Of a DNA stretch of 64,000 nucleotides, positions 38,139 to 47,147 are shown piece after piece. Position 1 is the stretch's first letter, and the number at the start of each line of letters is the position of its first letter. Position numbers and translations under genes: made by a program. This DNA is from Deinococcus yavapaiensis KR-236 (GTDB lineage: Bacteria; Deinococcota; Deinococci; Deinococcales; Deinococcaceae). Location of the stretch: NCBI RefSeq assembly GCF_003217515.1, contig NZ_QJSX01000008.1, forward strand, positions 63,929 through 127,928, written 5' to 3'. The notes beneath the pieces are model-generated. The model did not search any database. It had not been told where the DNA came from and saw nothing but the letters and a program-made list of their open reading frames with translations.

Positions 38139-39145
38139 GCCTCGACCTTGCCGTCGTTGGCCTCAACCACAAGACCGCGCCCGTGTCCGTGCGCGAGCGC
38201 GCCACCGTGCGGCCCGAGGAGACCGACGCCCTTCTCGCCCATCTGCGCCGCCACGCCGACGAAGTAATGCTGCTTTCTACTTGCAACCGCTCCGAGGTGT
38301 ACCTCGCCGGAGTGCGCGGCCACGCCCTCTCGGCATTCGAAGGCGCGTGGGGCGTGGCCCTGCGGCCCTATCTTTACCACTACGAAGGCCAAGAGGCCGC
38401 GCGCCACCTCTACCGCGTCGCGGCAGGCCTCGACTCGCTCGTGCTGGGCGAGACGCAAATCCAAGGGCAGGTCAAGCGCGCGTGGCAAGACGCCAACGAG
38501 CGCGGCCTCACGAAGGCATTGCTGAACAAAGCCGCGCAAGGCGCTTTGCACGCCGGGAAGCGCGTTCGTACCGAGACGGGCGTCGCCGACAAGGTCCTGA
38601 GCGTTTCGGCCGCCGCCGTGGAACTCGCCGAGAACGTCTTCGGAACCTTGCAAGGCCGCACGGCGCTCATCGTGGGAGCAGGAGAGACGGCCGAGCTCAC
38701 CTTGACGCACCTCAAGGCGGCGGGCGTCTCGAACGTTATCGTCGTGAATCGGTCGGTGGAGCGCGCCCGCAGCCTCGCCGACAAGATGGGCGGGCAAGCG
38801 TGCCCCGTGGACCTTATGAACGAGGTGCTGCCGAAAGCCGACGTCGTGATCGCGTCCGCCGCCGCGCCGCACTTCGTCTTGTGGCCGGAACTCGTTCGTG
38901 AGGCCCTCTCGGCGCGCGAGCACCCGATGTTCCTCATCGATATCTCGTTGCCACGCATCATCGATCCGGCGTGCGGCGGCGTCGAGGGCGCGTACCTGTA
39001 CAACCTCGACGATCTCACGCGCATCGTGGAGCGTAACCTCGCCGAGCGGCAAAGCTTCGTTCCCGTCGCGGAGCGCATCGTCGAGGAAAGCGTCGCGGAT
39101 CTCGCGCGGTGGGCGACCTTTCGAGCGGCGCACGTGAAGCGCTGA
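38135..39145 (+). CDS. hemA: Glutamyl-tRNA reductase
   Basis: 336 residues, slightly short for the family (about 400). First enzyme of the C5 heme pathway: reduces glutamyl-tRNA to glutamate-1-semialdehyde with NADPH. Catalytic Cys50 in MLLSTCNRSEVY; NHKTAPVSVRE; LVLGETQIQGQVKRAW; NADPH motif ALIVGAGETAELTLTHL; and VNRSVERA. The C-terminal dimerisation helix is shortened (ends AHVKR), which accounts for the length. GTG start within the previous stop, so it is translationally coupled to the siroheme gene. Confidence 0.95.
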   Translation: MSLDLAVVGLNHKTAPVSVRERATVRPEETDALLAHLRRHADEVMLLSTCNRSEVYLAGVRGHALSAFEGAWGVALRPYLYHYEGQEAARHLYRVAAGLDSLVLGETQIQGQVKRAWQDANERGLTKALLNKAAQGALHAGKRVRTETGVADKVLSVSAAAVELAENVFGTLQGRTALIVGAGETAELTLTHLKAAGVSNVIVVNRSVERARSLADKMGGQACPVDLMNEVLPKADVVIASAAAPHFVLWPELVREALSAREHPMFLIDISLPRIIDPACGGVEGAYLYNLDDLTRIVERNLAERQSFVPVAERIVEESVADLARWATFRAAHVKR

Positions 39146-39161
39146 GCCTTCCTCGCTCTTG

Positions 39162-39167
39162 TACGCT
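39162..39167 (+). promoter_or_regulatory. -10 element of a leaderless promoter (DUF418 gene)
   Basis: TACGCT, 6 bases before the GTG at 39174. Confidence 0.55.
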
Positions 39168-39173
39168 GGCCGT

Positions 39174-40283
39174 GTGACGGCCCCCGAACGCGCCCTGCTG
39201 CCCGACGCCCTGCGAGGCTTGGCCCTCGGGGGGATCTTGCTCGTCAACCTACAGAACTTCTCGGGGCTCGTGCCGTGGCAGCAGACGGGCGGCGACCGCG
39301 TCGCGCAAGCGTTCGTCGACTTTTTCGCGAACGGCAAGTGGATCTCCACCTTCGCGATGCTGTTCGGAGCGGGCGTGTGGCTGCTCGTACGGCGGGCCGG
39401 GCGAGGGCGCGAAGCGCGGCGGCTGCTCGGCTTGTTCGGCCTCGGCCTCGCCCACGGCTTCTTGATCTGGTCGGGCGACATCCTCGCGAACTACGCGCTC
39501 GTCGGCTTCGCCCTGCTGTCGCTGATTCGCTTGCCGCCCGCCGTGCAAGGCGTGGTCGCCGTCCTCGGCTTTCTGCTGGGCGCGGCACTGTTCGCGTCGC
39601 TTACCTTGATTTCCGGCTCGCCGCAAGCGGACCCGAGCTCGGTCGGCGTGAACTTCGCCTTCGCGAGTCCCGACATCACCGTCGTGAGCGCGGCGCGCAT
39701 CGCCGACTTCAACACCAGCTTGTCGTCGAGCGTTCCCTTCTTCGCGCCGTGGCTGCTGGGGCTCTTCTTGCTGGGCGTTCTCTTCGCGCGAAGCGGCGTG
39801 CTCACACATCCGGATCGCTTCCGCCGCCCCTTGATCGTCACGGCCCTCGTGACGTTCCCGCTCGGCGTGCTGCTCAACGTCGCACTCGTGCGCGCGAACG
39901 CGTCCGACCTCTTCAAGGATCAGGTGTGGGCCGTGCTGCTGCGTCTCTCGGGCGGCCTCACCTTCGCCTTGCTGTACGGGGCCCTGCTCGCCCTGCTCGT
40001 CGCGGGCGGTCGCGGCGCGCTCCTGAGGCTCTTCGCGAACGTCGGCCGCCTCGCGCTCAGCAACTACTTGCTGCAATCGATCGTGTGTACCCTCGTCTTC
40101 TACGGCTACGGCTGGGGACAGTACGGACGGTGGGGCGCGACGGCGTGCCTCGCGTTCGGACTCGGGCTGTATGCCGTGCAAATCGCTTTGAGCGCGCTTT
40201 GCCTGACGCGCTTCGACCGGGGACCGGCAGAAAGCCTGCTTCGGGGGTTTTACCGAAGCAGGCCCGTGAAGGACGCGCCTTAA
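39174..40283 (+). CDS. DUF418-family polytopic membrane protein
   Basis: 369 residues with about nine membrane segments. ALLPDALRGLALGGILLVNLQNF at the N-terminus and ANVGRLALSNYLLQSIVCTLVFYGYGWGQYG in the C-terminal DUF418 domain identify the family (YeiB-like; related to membrane acyltransferase folds). Function unknown. GTG 39174 is chosen from the promoter spacing; a TTG at 39159 is in frame. Overlaps the 3' end of the convergent metK by 4 bases. Confidence 0.85.
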   Translation: MTAPERALLPDALRGLALGGILLVNLQNFSGLVPWQQTGGDRVAQAFVDFFANGKWISTFAMLFGAGVWLLVRRAGRGREARRLLGLFGLGLAHGFLIWSGDILANYALVGFALLSLIRLPPAVQGVVAVLGFLLGAALFASLTLISGSPQADPSSVGVNFAFASPDITVVSAARIADFNTSLSSSVPFFAPWLLGLFLLGVLFARSGVLTHPDRFRRPLIVTALVTFPLGVLLNVALVRANASDLFKDQVWAVLLRLSGGLTFALLYGALLALLVAGGRGALLRLFANVGRLALSNYLLQSIVCTLVFYGYGWGQYGRWGATACLAFGLGLYAVQIALSALCLTRFDRGPAESLLRGFYRSRPVKDAP

Positions 40284-41470
40284 AGTTCGGCTTGAAGCGC
40301 CTCGACCTTGTCCGTCTGCTCCCAGGGAAATTCCGGGCGGCCGAAGTGACCGTACGCGGCCGTTTGCGCGTAGATCGGGCGTTGCAGGCCGAGGTTCGCG
40401 ATGATGGCCTGAGGGCGCGCGTCGAAGTGACGGCCCACGATCTCGGCGAGCTTCGCGTCGTCAAGCTTGCCCGTCCCGAAGGTATCGACGCGCATCGACA
40501 CCGGGTTGGCACGTCCGATCGCGTACGCGACTTCCACCATGGCGCGGTCGGCGAGTCCCGCCGCGACGATGTTCTTGGCGATGTAGCGCGCGTAGTACGC
40601 CGCCGACCGATCGACCTTCGTGGGATCCTTGCCGCTGAAGGCGCCGCCGCCGTGAGGCACCGCGCCGCCGTACGTGTCCACGATGATCTTGCGGCCCGTG
40701 AGGCCCGTGTCGCCGTGCGGCCCTCCGATGACGAATTTGCCGCTGGGGTTGATGAAGTACTTCGTGTCGTCACGAAGAAGTTCTTGAGGAACGACGGCGC
40801 GAATGACGTGCTCGATCATGTCGTCGCGAATTTCGTCTTGCGGGACTTCCTCGTCGTGCTGGGTGGAAATCACGATGGTGTCGACCCACACGCGGTCATC
40901 TTCACGCACGACCGTCACTTGCGCCTTGGCGTCCGGACGCAGGTACTTGATGGTGCCCGCTTTGCGAAGCTCGGCGAGGCGGCGGGTGAGCTTGTGCGCG
41001 AGGGTGATCGGCAAGGGCATGAGTTCGGGGGTCTCGTTGGTCGCGTACCCGAACATCAAGCCTTGATCGCCCGCGCCGATGTGGCTGAAGGCGTTTTGAG
41101 GCAAGGTTCGTTCGGCGTCGCTCATCGCGCGCCACTCTTCCGAGGCGTTCACGCCGCCCGCGATGTCGGGGCTTTGTTCGTGCAGACTCACGAGGACAGC
41201 CGAGTAGTCCGCGTCGAAGCCGTACTTCGCGCGCACGTATCCGACCTTCTCGACCGCCTCGCGTACGACGCGCTGCACGTCGACGTGCGCGGTTTGCGCG
41301 GTCACTTCACCGGCGACGACCGCCATGCCCGTCGTGACGAGCGTCTCCACGGCGACGCGAGCGCTGGGTTCCTGACGCAGGAACTCGTCGAGGATCGAGT
41401 CGGAGATGAAGTCCGCGAGCTTGTCCGGGTGCCCTTCGGACACCGATTCCGAGGTGTAGTACTTGCGCAT
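40280..41470 (-). CDS. metK: S-adenosylmethionine synthetase
   Basis: 396 residues, standard length. Makes SAM from methionine and ATP. ATP-binding HPDKLADFISD at the N-terminus, GAGDQGLMFGYA signature 1, and GGGAFSGKDPTKVDRS signature 2 are intact; K+ and Mg ligands are in these motifs. ATG 41470 follows AGGAGGGAT. Downstream stop overlaps the convergent DUF418 gene. The 62-base leader from a TATACT -10 contains a GC-rich hairpin but no SAM-riboswitch pattern that I recognise. SAM would feed the methyltransferase encoded at 35999. Confidence 0.98.
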   Translation of the reverse strand: MRKYYTSESVSEGHPDKLADFISDSILDEFLRQEPSARVAVETLVTTGMAVVAGEVTAQTAHVDVQRVVREAVEKVGYVRAKYGFDADYSAVLVSLHEQSPDIAGGVNASEEWRAMSDAERTLPQNAFSHIGAGDQGLMFGYATNETPELMPLPITLAHKLTRRLAELRKAGTIKYLRPDAKAQVTVVREDDRVWVDTIVISTQHDEEVPQDEIRDDMIEHVIRAVVPQELLRDDTKYFINPSGKFVIGGPHGDTGLTGRKIIVDTYGGAVPHGGGAFSGKDPTKVDRSAAYYARYIAKNIVAAGLADRAMVEVAYAIGRANPVSMRVDTFGTGKLDDAKLAEIVGRHFDARPQAIIANLGLQRPIYAQTAAYGHFGRPEFPWEQTDKVEALQAEL

Positions 41471-41538
41471 GGGATCCCTCCTGGATTTCGGCGCCTCGTA
41501 CAACGGACCGGGGCCCGGCTCCGGCGCGACAGCTTGGA

Positions 41539-41544
41539 AGTATA
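41539..41544 (-). promoter_or_regulatory. -10 element of the metK promoter
   Basis: TATACT on the minus strand, giving a leader of about 60 bases before the ATG at 41470; the leader holds the GC-rich inverted repeat around 41498-41525. Confidence 0.55.
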
Positions 41545-41636
41545 GCAGGCGGCGCGGCGCGCGCGGTAGTCGTCCTCTCAAGTGTGCAACGGCGCGCCGT
41601 GTAGGATGAAGAAGCGCTCACCTTCCCCGAACTTTC

Positions 41637-42839
41637 ATGACGTCACCGGACCTCTCGTTCGCCTCTCTGATCATCGCCGTGCTCGCCGTCATGACGGCGA
41701 GCTATGCGTTGTTCTTGGCCTTGACGCGCCCGTCGTACCCGGGGTGGCGCGCGTGGGCGGCGAGCATTCTGCTCGGATCGATCGGCTTCGCGGTCGTGAG
41801 CGTGCGCTCGCCGAGCACCTTGTTGTTCTCGGTGCTCGTCGGCAACGGGCTCGTCGCCCTGAGCGGCGTGCTCGCCGTGACGGCGTATCGACGCTTCATC
41901 GGCGTGCGGCGGACGATCGAGCGCGCGTGGATGTGCGCCGTGCCGCCCTTGCTGCTGAGTCTCGCGTGGCTCACGATCGTCACGCCCGCCGCGCGCGTGC
42001 GTGTCGTATTGATGGGCGTGTACAGCGTCTCGGTGGCCCTCGCCCTCATCGTCTTGTGTCTGCGCGGCGCGGCGCGGCAGCAAGGGTGGCGCTCCGGATA
42101 CCTGCTGAACGTGCTCGTGTTCGCGGCGTACCTCGCGCTTCTCGCACCTCGAACCTTCGAGGCGCTCGGCACGCCGAGCGCCTTGCTGAATGCCTTGACC
42201 TTCTCGCCCCTGGCGGTCGCGCTGTACGTGATGGCGCCCCTCGTCGCCACCACGGGCGGCACCTTCGCTTTGCTGCTGCTGCACGACGATCGGCGCCGCA
42301 TGGAGGTCGCGGCGCTGCACGCCCATCTCGGCGCGCTGAGCGAAACGGACGGCTTGACGGGCCTCGTGAACCGCCGAGGCTTGGAGGCGCGCTTTCGCGT
42401 CGAGGTGACGCATGCCGATTCCCGTCCCTTGAGTTTCGCGCTCGTGGACATCGACCACTTCAAGCGCATCAACGACGAGCACGGTCACCTCGTCGGTGAT
42501 CGCTGCTTGAAACGGCTGACCGACGCGCTTCGCCGCGCGTCGCGCTCGTCGGACTGCCTCGCGCGATACGGCGGCGAGGAGTTCGTGCTGCTTTTGCCGG
42601 GCGCGAACGTCACGCAAGCGCGCGCGACGCTTCGGCGCGTGCAAGACATGTTGCGGCTCGAGTCTCACCCGATTCCAAGCTTCACGATCAGCGCGGGCGT
42701 CGCCGCGTGCCGAACGGACGACGCATTTTCGACGGCGTTCGATCGCGCGGACCGACTGCTGTACTCGGCGAAGCGCGCGGGTCGCGACCGTGTGCACGGG
42801 AGCGACGACGCGTTTTCGAATCCGTCGACGGTGGACTGA
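41637..42839 (+). CDS. Membrane-bound diguanylate cyclase (GGDEF protein)
   Basis: 400 residues. Six or seven membrane segments (about 8-25, 36-55, 59-80, 95-112, 118-140, 150-170, 180-215), then a GGDEF domain from TDGLTGLVNRRGLEARF. Active-site loop is GGEEF at 312-316. Five residues before it, RSSD (303-306) is a proper product-inhibition I-site. So it should make c-di-GMP and be feedback-regulated. The membrane part has no named sensor domain. No PDE or PilZ gene is next to it; the pilus locus is 6 kb upstream. Confidence 0.93.
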   Translation: MTSPDLSFASLIIAVLAVMTASYALFLALTRPSYPGWRAWAASILLGSIGFAVVSVRSPSTLLFSVLVGNGLVALSGVLAVTAYRRFIGVRRTIERAWMCAVPPLLLSLAWLTIVTPAARVRVVLMGVYSVSVALALIVLCLRGAARQQGWRSGYLLNVLVFAAYLALLAPRTFEALGTPSALLNALTFSPLAVALYVMAPLVATTGGTFALLLLHDDRRRMEVAALHAHLGALSETDGLTGLVNRRGLEARFRVEVTHADSRPLSFALVDIDHFKRINDEHGHLVGDRCLKRLTDALRRASRSSDCLARYGGEEFVLLLPGANVTQARATLRRVQDMLRLESHPIPSFTISAGVAACRTDDAFSTAFDRADRLLYSAKRAGRDRVHGSDDAFSNPSTVD

Positions 42840-42877
42840 CCGCTGGATTCATGACTATCTCCAACCCCCTCGACTCG

Positions 42878-42883
42878 TTATGC
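42878..42883 (+). promoter_or_regulatory. Possible -10 of the carotenoid operon
   Basis: TATGCT, 13 bases before ATG 42897. The spacing would leave a 5-6 base leader; no Shine-Dalgarno. Confidence 0.4.
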
Positions 42884-42896
42884 TGCCTCTCAGCGC

Positions 42897-44432
42897 ATGA
42901 GCCACGACTACGACGTGTTGGTGATGGGCGCGGGGCACAACGCCCTCGTGACGGCGGCGTACGCCGCGAAAGCGGGCTTCAAGGTCGGCGTGTTCGAGCG
43001 GCGGCACGTCGCGGGCGGCGCCGTCAGCACCGAGGAACTCGTGCCCGGCTACCGCTTCGATTACGGCGGCAGCGCGCACATCCTCATTCGCATGACCCCT
43101 ATTCCGAGGGAATTGGAGCTGTCGCGCTTCGGGCTGCACTACCTCGAACTCGACCCGTTGTTTCACGCGTCCGACGGCGAAACGCCTTGGTTCGTGTGGC
43201 GAGACGTCGACAAGACGGCGGCGGGCTTGGAGAATCTCTTTCCCGGGCAGGGCGAGGCGTACACGCGGTTCATCGACGAGTGGAAGCCGTTCGCGCAAAG
43301 CGTGAACGAGATGTTCCTGAGCGCGCCGTCACCGCTGGAAATCGGACGCAAGATGATCTTTCGCGGAAACGGCGCGGCGTGGCAGCGGCAACTGCGCCGG
43401 ATTTTGCGCCCTTACGGCGAGGTCGCGGCGGAATACTTCTCCGAGGAGCGCGTGCGCGCGCCCCTCGTGTGGATGGCCGCTCAAAGCGGGCCGCCTCCCA
43501 GCGAGCCGATCTCCGCGCCGTTCTTGTTGTGGCACCCCCTCTACCACGAGGGCGGCGTGGCGAGGCCGAAGGGCGGCTCGGGCGGTCTCACGAAGGCCCT
43601 CGTGCGAGCGGTCGAGGCGTACGGCGGTGAAGTCCACTTGAACGCGCCCGTCGAGAACATCGTCGTTCGAGGCGGCCGAGCGGTCGGCGTTCGACTGCAC
43701 GACGGCCGGGAAGTCACGGCGAGAAGCGTCGTGAGCGGCACGCACGTTCTCACCACCGCGCGGGCCCTGCCCGACGAGTTCGTGCCGGACGCGGCGCGGG
43801 AAGTGCGCGTCGGAAACGGATTCGGGATGGTGCTGCGGCTCGCCCTCAAGGAGAAGGTGAAGTACCGCCAGCACCACGAACCCGAGTCGCGCGTCGGGCT
43901 CGGACTGCTCATCAAGAACGAGCGGCAACTTCACAAGGCGTACGGCGAGTACCTCGCGGGCGAGCCGACGCGCGATCCGCCCCTCATTGCCATGAGCTTT
44001 TCTGCCGTGGACGACTCGCTCGCGCCGCCTCACGGAGAAGTGCTGTGGCTGTGGGCGCAGTACTACCCGTACGAACTCGCGAGCGGCTCGTGGGACGAGC
44101 GCGCGGCGCAAGTGAGAAACTGGATCGTGGACGCGTTCGAGCACTACGCGCCCGGCACGAAGGACAACATCGTCGGCGAACTCGTTCAGACGCCGCTGTG
44201 GTTGGAGCGCAACCTCGGCTTGTTTCGCGGAAACGTCATGCACTTGGAGATGACGATCGACCAGATGTTCGCTCTGCGGCCCTTCATGGGCGCGAGCGGC
44301 TACCGCTGGCCGACCGTGAAGGGCCTGTACCTCACGGGCGCGAGCACGCATCCCGGTGGAGGCATCATGGGCGCGTCGGGAAGGAACGCGGCTCGGGTGC
44401 TGCTCGCCGATCTCTCTCGGAGGAAGATTTGA
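42897..44432 (+). CDS. crtO: Carotenoid ketolase, CrtO type
   Basis: 511 residues. FAD-dependent ketolase that adds a 4-keto group to the beta-ring of carotenoids. YDVLVMGAGHNALVTAAYAAKAG is the dinucleotide motif. RFDYGGSAHILIRMTPIPRELEL, the GGVARPKGGSGGLTKALVRA segment and the C-terminal LYLTGASTHPGGGIMGASGRNAARVLL closely match my memory of the Deinococcus radiodurans CrtO, and the length is the same. It opens an operon of six overlapping genes. Alternative: a general CrtI-type desaturase, less likely given these motifs. Confidence 0.93.
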   Translation: MSHDYDVLVMGAGHNALVTAAYAAKAGFKVGVFERRHVAGGAVSTEELVPGYRFDYGGSAHILIRMTPIPRELELSRFGLHYLELDPLFHASDGETPWFVWRDVDKTAAGLENLFPGQGEAYTRFIDEWKPFAQSVNEMFLSAPSPLEIGRKMIFRGNGAAWQRQLRRILRPYGEVAAEYFSEERVRAPLVWMAAQSGPPPSEPISAPFLLWHPLYHEGGVARPKGGSGGLTKALVRAVEAYGGEVHLNAPVENIVVRGGRAVGVRLHDGREVTARSVVSGTHVLTTARALPDEFVPDAAREVRVGNGFGMVLRLALKEKVKYRQHHEPESRVGLGLLIKNERQLHKAYGEYLAGEPTRDPPLIAMSFSAVDDSLAPPHGEVLWLWAQYYPYELASGSWDERAAQVRNWIVDAFEHYAPGTKDNIVGELVQTPLWLERNLGLFRGNVMHLEMTIDQMFALRPFMGASGYRWPTVKGLYLTGASTHPGGGIMGASGRNAARVLLADLSRRKI

Positions 44433-45343
44433 ACGCCGCCGCGCGAACGCGAGTGCTCGGCGCGGCGGCGTGGCTCGGCGTCGCGTTCGCCGGGGCGCTT
44501 CTGCTGCGCCTCGGCGAGGCGGCGGTCCTCGGCGGCATGCTGGCGAGCGGCGGCGCGCTTTTGTCGGTCCTTTGGGCGTTCGGCGGCGACTTGCTCGGGC
44601 GCGCCGAATGGACGAGCGAGGCGTCGTCGCGTCTGGCGTGGCTGCGCCGAAACGTCGAGCCGTGGATGGTGCTCGTCGCCGTGTCCGCCCTGCTGCGCGT
44701 TCCCGTACCGCTGTGGCCCGAAGGCTTCGCGTTGATCGCCACGGCGCAGACGGTCCTGCTCGCCCTCGCCGCCTTGTCCTGGGCTTGGAAGCGCGTCGGA
44801 CGCCGAGCGCTGTTGCTGTTCGCCGCGTGCTTCGTCCTCGGACTCGCCGTGGAGATCGCCGGCAGTCGAGCGGGCTTTTTGTTCGGCTCGTACGACTACG
44901 ATCCGCCCGGTCCGAAGGTGCTCGGTGTGCCCCTGCTCGTTCCGCTGGGCTGGTGGTGGATGACGCTCGCCGCCCTCGCGCTCTCGAACGGCAAGCCGGT
45001 GCTCGCCGGGGCGCTCATGGTCGCGCTCGACGTCGGGCTCGAGCCTTTGATGACGACGTACGGCTTTTGGTCTTGGGCGCCGGGCGGCACGTCCTACTAC
45101 GGGGTGCCGTGGACGAACTTCCTGGGTTGGTTCGTCGTCGGAGCGCTGCTGAGCTGGCTGATCTTGCGGCTCACGCCGATCGTCTTGACGCGCGGCACGA
45201 CTTTTCGCGTCGCGTACCTCGTGGAGTTGTTCTTTCTTCCGGCGGGCTTGCTGCTTCTCGGAAAGTTCGGAGCGGCGCTGCTGACACTCGTACTGATGGG
45301 AGGTGGCGCGTGGATCTCGTCGAAAGCGGCTTTCGCACGCTGA
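44429..45343 (+). CDS. cruF: Carotenoid 1',2'-hydratase, CruF type
   Basis: About 304 residues with seven or eight membrane segments, DUF422/CruF family. GFLFGSYDYDPPGPKVLGVPLLVPLGWWWMT is the conserved core, followed by LMTTYGFWSWAPGGTSYYGVPWTNFLGWF. Adds water to the end-group double bond of gamma-carotene-like intermediates, giving the 1'-hydroxyl that later steps use. No ATG is available near the N-terminus; TTG 44429 overlaps the stop of crtO (TTGA). Its 3' end overlaps the acyltransferase gene by 34 bases. Confidence 0.9.
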   Translation: MNAAARTRVLGAAAWLGVAFAGALLLRLGEAAVLGGMLASGGALLSVLWAFGGDLLGRAEWTSEASSRLAWLRRNVEPWMVLVAVSALLRVPVPLWPEGFALIATAQTVLLALAALSWAWKRVGRRALLLFAACFVLGLAVEIAGSRAGFLFGSYDYDPPGPKVLGVPLLVPLGWWWMTLAALALSNGKPVLAGALMVALDVGLEPLMTTYGFWSWAPGGTSYYGVPWTNFLGWFVVGALLSWLILRLTPIVLTRGTTFRVAYLVELFFLPAGLLLLGKFGAALLTLVLMGGGAWISSKAAFAR

Positions 45344-45975
45344 TTCGCCGCACGGTGCGCGGTCGCCTCGGAGGCGTGTGGTTGCGCGGCGAAATTCCTG
45401 CGGGCGGCGCGATTCTCGCGTTGAATCACCACTCGTGGTGGGACGGGTACGTCATCGGCGAGGTGTGCTGGAGCGTCGGAACTCGGCCGTACCTCTTGAT
45501 GGACGACGCCAACCTCGACCGCCTGCCGTTCTTCCGCAATCTTGGCGTGCTCGGCGCGCACGAACTTCGCAAGGCCGTTCGCCTCGCGAAGTCGGGCGAA
45601 CTCGTCTGGCTCTTTCCCGAAGGCGCCTTGTGCCCCCCGAGCGGTTTGGGTGACCTCAAGCCGGGCGCCGCGTGGCTCTCGAAGGCGGCGGATGTGCCGC
45701 TCGTGCCCGTCGCCTTGCGCGTCGTCCTGCGCGGACACGCGTACCCGGAGGCGTTCGTGCGCTTCGGCCGCCCCGCCACGGACCTCGGCCCCGCGCTGAG
45801 CGCCGAGCTCGCCGCCCTCGACGCGGACGTGCGCGCGAACGACCCCGAACGGCCCTTGCCCGGCTACTTGCGCCTCAGGCACGGACAGTCGAGCGACGGA
45901 GAGCGCCTCGACTTGCCGAGCCGCGTCCTCGCGTCCCTTCTCAAGCGTGGCTGGCTCGGAGGAGTTCGCGCGTGA
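45310..45975 (+). CDS. PlsC-like acyltransferase in the carotenoid operon
   Basis: 221 residues. NHHSWWDG is the HX4D catalytic motif and VWLFPEGALCPPSG the FPEG motif of glycerolipid-type acyltransferases; no membrane segment. It differs from the PlsC at 60944 in the motif surroundings. In green sulfur bacteria, CruD-like acyltransferases acylate glycosylated carotenoids, and the adjacent glycosyltransferase makes the same role plausible here. GTG 45310 gives a good N-terminus (MDLVESGFRTLIRR); overlaps cruF by 34 bases and the next gene by 4. Confidence 0.82.
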   Translation: MDLVESGFRTLIRRTVRGRLGGVWLRGEIPAGGAILALNHHSWWDGYVIGEVCWSVGTRPYLLMDDANLDRLPFFRNLGVLGAHELRKAVRLAKSGELVWLFPEGALCPPSGLGDLKPGAAWLSKAADVPLVPVALRVVLRGHAYPEAFVRFGRPATDLGPALSAELAALDADVRANDPERPLPGYLRLRHGQSSDGERLDLPSRVLASLLKRGWLGGVRA

Positions 45976-47147
45976 AGCGGCCCCTCGACGACGTCCTGCG
46001 CGGCTTCTTCGCGTACAAACTCACGACCCTCGCCCTCAACCTCTTGACCTTCGAGGTGCTGAAGTCCGGCGCGTCTTCACGACACGCCTGGCCGAAGGTG
46101 AGCTTGCTCGTGCCCGCGCGCAACGAAGCCCGCAATCTCGCCGAGAACTTGCCGAGCTTGCTGTCGCAAGGCGCGTACGAAGTCATCGTGCTCGACGACG
46201 ACTCCAGCGACGGAACCGCCACGGTCGCCGAGGGCTTCGGTGCCAACGTCATCTCTGGGCGGCCCCTGCCGCTCGGCTGGCACGGCAAGACTTGGGCGTG
46301 CCAGCAACTCGCGTGGGCGGCGAGCGGCGACATCCTGATTTTCACGGACGCGGACGTTCGGTGGCACGACGGCGCGCTCCAAGCGGTCATGCGCACCCTG
46401 CTCGCGTCGAAGGCCGACTTGCTGAGCGTGTGGCCCCGCCAAGTCGTCGGAAGCCTCGGAGAGCGCTTGATCGTACCGCTCAACGACGACGTGCTGCTGA
46501 CCTTGCTTCCCGCGCCCCTCATTCGCCTGCCGTTCGCGAGCGCGTCGGCGGGCAACGGCCAGCTCATGGCTTTTTGGCGCGCGGCGTACGAGCGTGTCGG
46601 CGGTCACGCCATCGTGAAAGGCGAGGTGCTCGAAGACGTGAAGTTCGCTGCTCGGCTCAAAGCGCGCGGCGGCCGCCTCGCCCTCGCGCTCGGCGGAGAC
46701 TTCGTGAGCGTTCGCATGTACCGCGATTACGGCGCGGTGGTCGAAGGATTCGGCAAGAGCCTTCTCGCCGCGCACGGCCGCGTGCGAATTTTGCTGGCGC
46801 TGTCATGGCTCGCGCACTTTCTCGCGTATACCTTGCCGCTCGCGCAGCTTTTGCAGTCACCCTTGAGGCGGCGCGGTTTGCTGCGCCGCCCGCTCGACTT
46901 CGTGCTCTTCGCGTTGCTGGAGCGCGCCCTCGTGAACGTGAAGACGGGACGCACGCGAGGACGCGACCTTCTCGAAGTCCTCCTCACGCCGATCGCGCCG
47001 ATCGCCGCCTTGCCGGTGTACTGGCGAGCGCTGCAAGGCCGCTACACTTGGAAGGGCCGCACGTACGAACGAGGACGCGCGACCGTGCCGCCATGCTCGG
47101 CGCTCGACACGCCCGCGCCCCTTGAGCGCGAACGGGAGCTCGCGTGA
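45972..47147 (+). CDS. Family 2 glycosyltransferase, CruC-like
   Basis: 391 residues. N-terminal signal-like hydrophobic part (FFAYKLTTLALNLLTFEVL), GT-A catalytic domain with KVSLLVPARNEARNLAENL, DDD in VIVLDDDSSDGTA, DxD in ILIFTDADVRWHD and the acceptor motif EVLEDVKFA, and a C-terminal membrane pair. The layout resembles CruC of Chlorobi, which glycosylates the 1'-hydroxyl of chlorobactene, the position set by CruF. GTG 45972 overlaps the stop before it; its own stop overlaps the GTG of the next gene. Confidence 0.85.
   Translation: MKRPLDDVLRGFFAYKLTTLALNLLTFEVLKSGASSRHAWPKVSLLVPARNEARNLAENLPSLLSQGAYEVIVLDDDSSDGTATVAEGFGANVISGRPLPLGWHGKTWACQQLAWAASGDILIFTDADVRWHDGALQAVMRTLLASKADLLSVWPRQVVGSLGERLIVPLNDDVLLTLLPAPLIRLPFASASAGNGQLMAFWRAAYERVGGHAIVKGEVLEDVKFAARLKARGGRLALALGGDFVSVRMYRDYGAVVEGFGKSLLAAHGRVRILLALSWLAHFLAYTLPLAQLLQSPLRRRGLLRRPLDFVLFALLERALVNVKTGRTRGRDLLEVLLTPIAPIAALPVYWRALQGRYTWKGRTYERGRATVPPCSALDTPAPLERERELA

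Noticed and set aside
41471..41600. Possible SAM riboswitch upstream of metK
   Set aside because: The leader is only about 60 bases and shows one GC-rich inverted repeat; the paired-helix core of known SAM riboswitches cannot be laid on it by eye.
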